DNA of 64,000 bases from Asterias rubens (lineage: Eukaryota; Echinodermata; Asteroidea; Forcipulatida; Asteriidae), in the NCBI RefSeq assembly GCF_902459465.1, contig NC_047066.1:1922001-1986000 (forward strand), given 5' to 3'. Below the pieces are notes generated by a model. It did not search any database. It was not told where the DNA came from and saw nothing but the letters and a program-made list of their open reading frames with translations. Positions 22,201 through 34,200 of the stretch are shown here, piece by piece. The position numbers were made by a program, and so were the translations under genes. How positions within the stretch are numbered: position 1 is the stretch's first letter; the number at the start of each line of letters is the position of its first letter.

Positions 22201-25200
22201 TACTGTATGTTAGGCAAGTTCCGAAAAGGTGGCTTCGGCTACAGCTATGGCTAGATCGTGTGTGTCTGCGTATTCTTTGACAATGGCTGATTCGTTGATC
22301 TAGCCGTAGCTGTAGTCGAAATTGCCGTTTCGGACACGGCCTACTCTGAATGATTTGTTGATTTTATAAACTGTATTCTGTTCTCAGCTCGAAGAAGACA
22401 TCCGCATTCTTCTCAAGAGGGTTGAAACGAAAGGCGTGTCAGTGGTCAAGAAAGAAAACAACCCAGACGTCAAGCCAGTCATTAAGGAAGAGAATGACCA
22501 GATGGAGACTGATGAGGCAACGGCGACAGCGGGGGATGAGACGGGGTCTGGAGCAGGGGATGGAACGCCTCAAGTTAAAGTCAAGGAGGAACCGTCTGAG
22601 ATGGAGGTGGAAACGGAAAAGAAAGATACAGTTGTTGTCAAGGAAGAGAAGAAAGGTAAATATACAGATGCTATACGTTGAAAAATAACTTGCAAAAGGG
22701 TATTAAAAAAAATCGTTTTCGGTACAGTTTATATTTCAATTGAAATAGGGATGCTGTTCAACACTGAACTAGCAAACCGGTGTGGCGGTTTCAGTCTTCC
22801 GCCGTGTTCAGTTTTTTGGGACTCAATAAGGCACTAAAAATTGGTCGCCCTAAAAATTGACTATGTACTTTCGCTTGCTGTGCGCAGGCGTCGCTTGACG
22901 TAATAATACCGTATTTGGTCATTCGGAAAACTGAACACGGCGGAAAATTGAAACCGCCACACTGGACCACTTGGAGTGAATTCTGACTGGTCCTCTGGGT
23001 TTTTTCATTAGCATTTTGCCAGGAGACCACTGTTCTGAGAGAGAAAGCTGTTTGTTCTGCTGTTTACAGTGTTTTCCCTAACCCTTTTTGTAAAGATTTT
23101 CAGCAGTTCAAAATCTCTTTTTAGTAAAGAAATAGTTTAGGTCTTGTATAATGTGTACAGTGTTCAGTGAATGTTCTGAACTACAAAACCTGTTTTCTAA
23201 TGGAGATTTTCATTAAATTTGAACCTTACTTAAGTTTATTTCTTTGTATCCTTAAAGACAGTGGACACTATTGGTAATTGTCAAAGACAAGTCTTCTCAC
23301 TTGGTGTATCTCAACATATGCATAAAATAACAAACCTGTGAAAACTTGGGCTCAACCGGTTATTGAAGTTGAGAGAAAATGATAAAAGAAAAAACACCCT
23401 TGTTGGACGAATTTGTGTGCTTTCAGATAGAAATAAAAGACTTCTAGTCTTTTATTATTAGTGAGAAATTACCTCTTTCTTAAAAACTTTGTTACTTCAG
23501 AGGGAATCGTTTCCCACGATGTGTTATACTACCAACAGCTCCCCAATGCTCTTTACTAAGTAAGTTTTTAAGTAAATTTTTGGTTTGAGTAAATACCAAA
23601 CGTGTACCTTCCCTTTAAATCACTTGGCTTTTAAATGTATTAGCTCTCCTGTGCAATACACAGGGACCACAGAAGTACCACACCTTCTATGTTAGCATTG
23701 GATACATTTTAGGCTAGAATTAGGTACCTTTTAGGTTAGCTACTAGGCACCTTCTAGGATACTGTTGGGTACGTTCTAGGATATTAATGAATACCTTCTA
23801 GGCTAGAACTAGGTACCTTTTAGGTTAGCTACTAGGCACCTTCTAGGATACTGTTGGGTACCTTCTAGGATATTAATGAATACCTTCTAGGCTAGAATTA
23901 GGTACCTTTTAGGTTAGCTACTAGGCACCTTTTAGGATACTGTTGGGTACCTTCTAGGACATTAATGAATACCTTCTAGGCTAGAATTAGGTACCTTTTA
24001 GGTTAGCTACTAGGCACCTTCTAGGATACTGTTGGGTACCTTCTAGGATATTAATGAATACCTTCTAGGCTAGAACTAGGTACCTTTTAGGTTAGCTATA
24101 GGGACCTTCTAGGATACTGTTGGGTACCTTCTAGGATATTGATGATTATATAACTGACATACAGATCCTTGTCATTTGATTGGTGGAACTTACTTCACGT
24201 GACATTCACTATTACTCCCATCCGCACCGGCGATCAAAAAGACCTATTCGCCCATGGGGAATAGCATTTCCCATTCAACAGTTAGGATCATCCTTGTTCC
24301 CAACGTTTTTATGCAGTACAGCGTCGCCACGCCGCTACTAAAACAAAGGAGCACCTGGCCTCGTGAAATGGAGCAGTCCAAATTTTACCTTGCGACAATA
24401 TTCCTCCCATTCCACTCTGAGCCACTCAATATTAGTATAATACCTGCTAGGCCAGGTACCTCTAGGCTAATATATAGGGTACCTTTAAGGCAAGGACTGG
24501 GTGCATGAGGAAAATATAGTGTGATTAGTTATTGGTAAAATACAAGGAGCTTCAATTAAACTTCTTCCCCATCTTTTGCTACAGCTGAGACAGAAACCAT
24601 CACCTCCTTCTTAGCAACCCTATCAAGCTGTGACCAGACTGAGATTGATCAACAGATGCAAGAACGCTGTAAATTCTCTAAGGAGGCTGTGACCAGATTA
24701 GTCAATTCCATCACTGAAATGCAGAACAGGTATAAGACGATGGCTGCAGACATTCAAAATAGAAGTAAGTATCTTCTTTACTGGTTCTGTTGTGTTTGGT
24801 GTTGTTTTTGTTTGTTTAAAAATAATATAATGCGCACATGTCCACCCTGCTGGGTGTTAAAGGTGCAGTAAAACCAAAAAAAACAAACGAAAGAAACAGA
24901 CACAACAAAATTAATCCTTGAAAACCTGAGACATAAGATAAGTTTTAAAAAGAAAATGTAATGTTGTGGTACAAAGACAAGATCTAAGTTTAAGTGGTAG
25001 AGAGTTGCAGATGTGTGGCGCAGCTGAAGAAAAAGACCTGTCACCCCAGGAGTGTCGAGACTTGGGTTCATTGAGGAGAAGCATGGAATTGGATCAAACT
25101 GTTTCTTTCTTTTTGGGGTTTTTTTTTTGGTGGAAGGGGGGGTGTTTCTGTTCAAAGATTACTTTATTAAGAAACCTTGGCTTCTGAATCTCGAACCGAA

Positions 25201-28200
25201 CTTGTTCTGATTCTTTTTTAATTAAAAATTTTAGGATAGGCATTTAATTTTTTTTAGTGTGCTTACATATGTTTAACCAATTTGAAGAAGTTCATAGAAA
25301 TTGAGGTATTTGTCATTATTTAAGGTGATGTTGATGAAGCAGTGAAGGCAACTAATGCAGAATTGACCAATGAAAATCAACGACTCCAGGAAATGATCAA
25401 CTCACTGCAAGAACAACATCAAAAGATGACGTTACAGGTGACATACCAGTATTTTGGAGAACTTTTGTCCAATATCTAGTCTGAATTTATAATAATAACC
25501 CATTTTTATACAGTGCTTTTCACACCCGGAGGGGGTCCTAAAGCGCTTCACATTATTAACCCCGGTCACTGGGCCTTAAATCACTCCTTAAACCATCTCA
25601 GCTCCCTGTTGGGGAGTATACAGCCTTGTGCAACATTAATATGCGCTACTCGGCTAAATCAATTACAAGAACCATCTCTGCCCTCACAGGTACCCATTCA
25701 CCCCCTGGGTGGAGAGAAGCAATTATAGTTAAGTGTCTTGTTCAGGGACACAAGTGTCACGACCGGGATTCAAACCCACACTCTGCTGAACAGAAGCATC
25801 AGAACTTGAGTTCGGTGCTCTTAACCGCTCGGCCACGACTTATGTCTTAAAACATGAAATAACTACCTTTTGTTTACCTTTCTTAAGAACCTCATCCTGT
25901 TTCAAAAAAGAATAACTTAAGCCATTTTGGATTGGTTTGGATTTCCAAAATGTTTTAGAAACCCCCTTGGGATAATTGTTTTGGGAACGGTTTTGTTGTG
26001 AATAACATTGGCAAAATAAAGCCATGACTTGCATATAATAAATACATGCTGAATACATGTCATTTTAGCTTTATGTGATCAAGTTAAAATGAAAGTAATT
26101 GGCTTGAAAATTGGCTCAGACTTAGGCCGTATCTTGGCGGCTACGGCTACGGCTACGGCTGGATCGCCGCGTCGTCATGCATTGAAGTATAGGACGCCCT
26201 GAGCAACACCCCTAGCAACGGTCGTAGCCGCAGCCGTAGCCACCAATTCGGACACGGCCAAACTCTTCCTTCAAAGCAATGTTATTCTCTATATTTTTAT
26301 ATTGTTGTATAGACATGGCCTGTCGGCGTATATATGTTTTTTATTCTTAAATCCTTGTGCGTGTATCTTGTGCTATTTTTGTATCTGCCTGTTGTTTCAT
26401 TTTTCACATTTTGGTGTGTTTATAAACTTGTGTGAGCAATGCAATTTCTTCTTTTGAAGATCAATAAAGTTTTCTTATGTCTTATGTCTTATGTCTTATG
26501 TCTTATGCCATTCCTGTAGACATGTTTACGTGTTCAAGTATTCTAATTGATCAAAGAACTACATGTGGTCATTTTTAGTTTTGATCATTTTTTTTTTTCA
26601 AGAATGACTTTTGTGTTCTTGTTAACCCACAGTTCACTGAACAGAGTGACAAACTAGGAGCAGCTGAGACTAAGTTAGCGGAAGCCCATAACCTGATAGA
26701 AGACCTTCGGTTTGATCTGAGTCAGGCACGGCAGAGAGCACAGAAACTTGAGATCCTCCTTGAAGAAAGTTACACTAAGCTCAGAAACGCAACTCTCATC
26801 CCTGGACATATATTTGGTGATGGCTCAGCAGGGCTCTCCTCACAACAAGTAAGAAAATGAATCACATTGTAATCATTTAAAAGTGCTGTTCCTTGAAGCC
26901 TTTATGGATGAACTAGCAGGCCTGGAATTTCATCTTTGAGAGGGCAAACCGATTTTCATTTTGCAAATGGCACATCCTTTAGAAAATCTTAAAGTCTATG
27001 ACCATAGTTTGGATAAATGGTTAAACTGCCATTACTGGAAGTCACAATTAAGTGTTTAGGGAAATAAAGTAGATACCCAACACTGAGAAATTTTGCAACA
27101 AGCAGCAGCAATTTGATCTAATCCCCATTCAGCTAAAAAATGTAAAAGAATAAGCTGTTGTCTGAACTGAAACTTTCTCTTTTTCCAATTCTCAACCTAA
27201 CATCTGTTAAAAATTGTTTCAGTATCTGCTGCTAAAAAAATATAGGTTTCCAAAGCGCCTTTAGCTACTGGGCAAACTCGGTGGTCTCGTGGTAAGACAT
27301 CTGTTCTAGAATGGCAGAGGTTTTGGGTTCAAATGCCATACCACCTGAGTAATGTGCCTGTGGATTTGTTGTCGCCTGTCTCAGGGGAAGTCATTTATGC
27401 ATACAGTGCTTAACCCACATTGGTTTGTATGAAAAAATATTCTTTATTCCTGGTGCAAACTTAACTAAAACATGCTATCTACTATTTCTGAGATTCAACA
27501 AATGAATGAATGTATCGTCACTTCTCAAATTGTTGATCTGGAATTTCACTTGAACTAGTTGTTTACAATTACAGAAACAAATTATTTCTAATGAACATTT
27601 TGTCATATTTCAGCTTCAGACTTTTGTCAACGAGTTGGAAGAGCACAAGGAGTTAGCAACAAACCGTCTAGTGGAACTTGAGAGGCTGCAGGAGAAACAT
27701 CAAGAACTTGTTATGGAATCAGAACAACTCAAGATGGATGTAAGTCATTTTATAAAATAATGTTTCTTATTGTTTACTTCTAGTACCAAAACTACGTATA
27801 AGCTGTTTTAATTGAAGATGGTAGAGCATTCCACAACTTGGGTGAGGTGAATGAAAAAGCCTTGGAGCTTTAAGATTTAGTCCCTTGGATGCAGCTGATA
27901 CCTGTTGAGAAAAGATGATGAAGACATTTTCAGATAGAAAATTTACATCTATATTCCATGTTCCATAATTTCAAGTAATATAACCTATAGTTTCAAGTAA
28001 TATAACCTATATTTTCATGAAAATATATGTTATATTACATTAAATCATGGGTTATGAATGCTAAATGGGCCAACCAATCTTCATAGGCCATAAAACTAAA
28101 CAAAATGGCAAGGAGCTATGTGTGAGTACAACAAATATAGGATGCATTTTATTCATACAATATATATAATCATTCATGGAAAACTTGACGGTTCCATTTT

Positions 28201-31200
28201 ACTCAGCTTTGCCTCTTGAAATGGAACAGTCCAGATTTCAACTCATGATTTCATTATTTTATAATGTACAGATAGTATCCAATATTGTTTGATTTTGCAA
28301 CGCCACATTTCTCATTGTCGTTCAGCTTCAACGTCTTCCTGATTCTATCGTCATGGATAGGGCACCCTATAAGAACCTTCAGTCTCAGTTCTCCGTACTC
28401 TATAAGGAGGCGCAAGAAATGAAGACACAGTTTGAAGAAACGAGGAATCTTCTTCAGCAGACGAAAGGAACTCATCTAAGACAGATGGAACAGATGGAGG
28501 TAGGAGGGAAATCAATCAATCAATCAATTAGTTTATTTCCACAGAATCAAAATAGAATCAAAGGCAATGTAAATTAGAGGTTTAGAGATAAATAGTTGTT
28601 TTATAAGATTAATTAAATAAAGAATAAGCATGGACATTCATGAAACTGTGGAGGTACTTATAAAGAAGCAAAGCTTGTAAGGTTATGGTTCCCTGAGCAA
28701 GCTATGCATTGAGCAGATAATGTTATTGATGTCTTGAGGAAGATACCACTCCAGGAAAAACTGTTCCTGAAAGGAAAGGTGTATTAAAAAAGGCTCAATT
28801 GCACAAGTTGCTAACAATGAAAGTAGTTACTTAGACAAGAACGAACAATGGACAAGAATGAACAAAGACAGGTCAGCAATGTAAGAAAGAAATACTTGTA
28901 GACTAATCTGAGTGACTACTATATACTGTCAGCTGGGTGGACAATACTCCATACAGGGCTCAAATACTGTCAGCTGGGTGGACAATACTCCATACAGGGC
29001 TCAAATACTGTCAGCTGGGTGGACAATACTCCATACAGGGCTCAAATACTGTCAGCTGGGTGGACAATACTCCATACAGGGCTCAAAATTTACAGTTGAC
29101 CACAGGCCTGAGGCAATAGTTTTAGCATCAGACCAGTAAACCCAACACTAGACAAGTCCGATGGTCTTGTGTTTTACAAAATAGCAATACCACACTGTTG
29201 AATAACTTTTATTAAAATGAAATTGTCTTGGAAATGTTGCCTTTGAGCCTGTGGTCTTGTCGGGTTGAATTTGTTTTTGACATTTTCAGGGCTCGTACTT
29301 ATCACTATCCTTCTCAACTTGCCCTGTAAGCTACTAAAAATTGTGCAGTCTTCTTTTTAATAAAAACATTTTTGTAAGTATAAATTTACTTTTGAGGGAG
29401 TGAATTTAATCTTATTTGACCAACATACTGGTTGTGATCGCTACCATTTATCAGCAGAGACATTTGTGCCAATGCATATCTATAATCTGGGCTATTACAC
29501 TTCCTGGGGTCTAAAAAAAATGCAGAGTATACTATGGTATGGCCAACTAGCCTTCACAGTCTGCGCAACTACATTATGGAACAATCTACCTCTTCACATC
29601 CCTCAGGCTTCATCTCTTGAATCCTTCAAAGCCATTAAAAACTCATTTACTTCTATGCTAGGCTTAGTTGTTATAATTTGTGTTTATTTGTAGTTATTGC
29701 ACAGCGCTTTGTAACTTTTGTAAAAGGCGCTCTAAATGTTATTTATTTTATTAGCCTGATGGGCTACTTTACAAAAAGTGCAAAGCCTAGTTTTGTAAAG
29801 GAAACATTCATTATCCTACAAACCAAGCTCCCTGTTTATTATGTAATTCTAACAATCTATCTTCTGTCTTTACGATTTACTCCAGAGTGATGAACTTGCT
29901 TGCCAGAAGAAACTAAGAACCGAAGTGATCCAGTTGGAGGACACATTGTCTCAAGTCAGGAAAGAATATGAGATGCTACGAATTGAGTTTGAGCAGAACC
30001 TAGCAGCCAATGAGCAAGCAGGTGAGTTATTAAACTGACCAATAATAATTAGACTGTCGTCTAAAAAGTGCCTGTCATTGTTTAAAGGATTTGGGTACTT
30101 GTTCAAAATGTCCACAGATTTACATTAAACTTACAGGGTTTGAAGATAATGATAGCGGAAAGCTTCCCTTTAAATATTACTTACTGAGGTGCTGTAGTAT
30201 TTGAGAAATGAGTAAAACAATGTCATGAAAATACGTTAATGTAAATTATTAAAATAATTTTCATGACGTTGTTTTACTCATTTCCTCCAAACTACAGCAC
30301 CTCACCACATAGTATTTTCAGGGAAGCTTTCTACTATCATTATCTTCAAACTGTGTAAGTTTAGTTTAAATCTGTGGACATTGTGTTTTTCGTCCTACAA
30401 AAGTTACATAGACCCTTTAAACAAAGCCATTTTATTAAAAAGTTTTTGTAGTATGAGACCTTTTTATGTAAAACATTTTTGGGTTGATGCTGTGCCGCAT
30501 TCAACCACTGGTAAACTCAATAATAGCGATAAGTGTAGCTGTTTTTTTTTGTATGCATACACAACACACCAATGGGTTTACTCTCCATCGGGTGGACGAA
30601 GCAATAATGATTAAGTGTCTAGTTTAAGGACACAAATGTTAAGACCGAGACTCAATGTGTCTTATTCTTCCCCAGGCTAAAAAAGACACCGTGCAACCAT
30701 CCAAATGACAGGAGCTTACATTTTGTTATAGGAACAAAATAAAAATTTATGTGTCAAACATTTGGTAGGGCCACTGATTTTCCGTTTCAGAAAAGTGCAA
30801 ATTCCGTTTGGCAAAAACATGAATTCCGTTTCAGGCACAAAAAATTCCGTTTCATGTTTTTTTAATTAGATAAAAGGTTTTTTAATACACAGGGACACAC
30901 TTATAAAAATCAATTTGAGATAAGTTGCACTGTTGACTTCGTAAAATGTTCATTTGAACTGACAAATTTCAAAAAAATACTTTATTTTTGTTATATTTAT
31001 AATTGTGGATTATTTTGTATACTGCTGTTCGATGAAACAAAAACATGTAGCCAGGGTAAAAAGGTTGCACTGTGACTGCAGTATCAATGCACATGATGTG
31101 ATAGACTTGATTCCAAGTCTAAAACTGCAGTTGATTCGCTGCATCAGCCACATTGTAGGCTAATGACAGGAGTGTATCCACAAGAGGGCGCTGTTTCAGC

Positions 31201-34200
31201 ATGATCAAAGACTTGGGAACAAGTCTATGGACGTGACCGTTCTCCATCCACAAACAAAATGTCAGCCATTTTGTTTTCGCTTTGGCGACAGAATTTTGAC
31301 AGTTTACGGTTTTATTTTAGACCTTTCCGAGATGAAAAAATATTGTATGTGTTCTTATAGATCATAGGTAAGCTAGTTTTTTTATTATTGTTGGTAAAAG
31401 AGAGGGAGAAAATGCAATTTGGGTGAACAAAAAAAGTTAAAAACGTGCCGCGAATAATATGCCCTTCGCTTAACCATGTTAACAACGTGTGTACATCATG
31501 TGTGTAAACATGGAGGATGGTGTGAAGTAGAACAGAATGATCCACGGTTACGATCTCGTACTTTTTAATGGTCTGATTTCTGATGCTTTTTTAGTTTAAC
31601 AAAAAGAATCTTAATAAAGAATGCAATTTCAATAGTTTTGGCGTCAAGAAAAAAAAATAAAAAAAATTTGAAATCCCGTTTTCCGTTTGAAAGGGCGGAT
31701 TCCGTGAATTCCGTCCGTTTTCCGCGATCGCGGAAAATCAGTGGCCCTAATTTGGGTTTGTTGTTATTGGTCAATGCATTACAGACAGAGCTCAATAGTT
31801 CGGCCTATTTTTCCTCGCCTACTCCAAATAAGCTGTGTCTGTATTTGTGGCCTTGGCTTTATCATCATGTGAACAAGTGATGAACCATAACTGATGAACC
31901 ATAACCGTAGAGACATACGCCTTTTGGCGATAGTTATTATTTTTTAACTTTTCTGCTCTCCTGGGCACCCCACTGTTGTTTTACTTTGTTTTCTTAAATA
32001 TGTTTAATGTATGTACATGTGCTTGTAAATGTGATTGCCCGAATAAATATTATTATTAAATATTAAGATTTTCAAAGTAATTCCCTTAGCAACAGTCACA
32101 GCAGTAGGCACTAATTCAGATATAGCCATAGTCACTTCAATACTTTGCCATACTTCTATTAACCATCAACACCCTTTGTGTTAGTTATAACATAGGTTTG
32201 TTATGTGATGGTTTTTTTCACAGGTCCAATCAATCGAGAGTTACGTCATTTAGTTTCAAGTTACCAGAGTCATAACACTCAACTCAAGGGAGAAATTAAT
32301 CGCTATAGACATAAACTCAAAGAGGCTCAAGCTGAAGTCATGAAAGTAAGTCAATTGGGAAATGTGAAATCATTTCCTTACGAGATATGACGAAAAGCCT
32401 TTTTTCTTTGAATTATCCTTGACCCCATATCGTCCTTTTTAGTCTGTCTCATTCACTAAGTGTCCCTCTGTCCCTCTTCCCATCTTTGAACTTTGTGTTT
32501 CCAACTCAAAAGCACCACTACTCTAAAGAGATTTATGTACACAGTGTCATCACGAACTTTACTTGATTGTACTTCCACCATGCACAGTCTCGGGTCCTAT
32601 TTCTCCAATGGTTTACAAACACAAAAGTGCAGACAACATTTGTTTTGTGTATGATGATGTGATTAAAAAAAACTATTGTCTTTCACTCCTCCAGCTTAAA
32701 AGTGACATGGCCTCTCATGGCCACAGTAGTAGCAGCTCAACCTCAAGTAGTAGTGGTTTAGACCGGAGGGAGGTAAGCCACGAGAAGGAACAGCAACAGA
32801 AACGAGAGGAGGTGAATATTCACCATGACGACCGGCGGGATCCGAGGGAGAAAGAGAGGGAAAAGGAACGAGGCAAAGAAGAGAAGAAAGAAATGGGGAA
32901 AGAAGCAGAGATCATCAAGGACCTCCGGGCTAATCTGAAGTAAGTTGCAAATCAAGAGAAAGTTGTTAGTTTGTGTTTGTGTGGATGATCTTCCCGTTAA
33001 AGCCATTATACACTTTCGGAACAGAAAAACAAAAAAGTTCACAGATTTACAAATAACTTACATGGTTTACTGAAGGTAATGGTGAAAGACTTCTTTTGAG
33101 ATATTATTCCATGAAATGCTTTACTTTTTGAGAAAACAATAAAACAATTATCAATTCTCGCTAACAAGAATTACGGATTTATTTTAAACACATGTCATGA
33201 CACGGCTAAATGTGCGGAAACAAGGTATGGGTTTTCCCGTATTTTCTCTTGACTCCGATGACCAATTGAGCCTAAATTTTCACATGTTTGTTATTTTATA
33301 TACATGTTGTGATACACGAAGTGTGGGCCTTTGGACAATACTGTTTACCGAAAGTGTCCAATGGCTTTAAGGGAACTCGCCAAACTCCCACTTGTAAGGG
33401 GATATAAACACCAAGCTGGCAACAGCCAATCTCTCTCTTACAAACATTGGTTTTACGGCTATGATTATGAATTGCACAAATCAAGAAATTATGATTCAGT
33501 AACTAAACAACAATATTTATTTTAGTCATTGTGAAATCAGCGGTTAGCTTGGCAGGATTCAAACCCACAACCTTGTGATTACAAGTTCTATAGGATAACC
33601 ACTGGACCACAGTGACCAGTTTAAACAGATGAGGAAGTTGAGGTTTCAGCATTTTATTTTTGTAAAACAATCATGCAACATTAGCACCTGAGTTACATGT
33701 TTTTTCCAATCTTTTTAGTTATTTAATTTCTTTCGCAATTGCAACAGGCCTTTTTTTAACGAGGTGCTCCAAGGTCAAATTTAGTTTTATGATGCACTTG
33801 TTTCCAATAGATAGAGTCCTCATGAAAGTGCGGGAAAAAGTGTTGTATATTGTCATTTTATTTGTTTACAAATTTAAGCGCGAATTTTGAACTTTTTCCT
33901 TTCAGAAAATCACAGGAAAATCAGAAAGAGATGAAACTTCTTCTAGACATGTACAAAGGCTCTGCCAAGGAGCAGCGAGACAAAGTTCAGGTACGTCAAA
34001 TAGAGAAAGTCTCTAATCTTAGCACTAGTTGTACTGTTCGTCTATGTCAATCATCTTTATGTTCTAAAGTCGTTGTCTTTAGAGTAATTACTTAACTTTT
34101 GTTCTAGATAACTTTATATCAATTTGCATCCGCGATTTAGAGATAGAAGGTTATTTCGTTTAACCCTTACAACGATGTGTGTTAAAGGGAAGGTACACGT

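Noticed and set aside
22422-22688. 88-codon plus-strand frame rich in Arg/Lys
   Set aside because: It is a shifted frame over RNF20 exon 3; the overlapping frame with [14 protein letters not shown] is the one that joins to exons 2 and 4.
28912-29139. 75-codon plus-strand frame with a repeated [10 protein letters not shown] motif
   Set aside because: It is produced by the 41-bp tandem array in an RNF20 intron. Another frame is equally open and there is no family resemblance.
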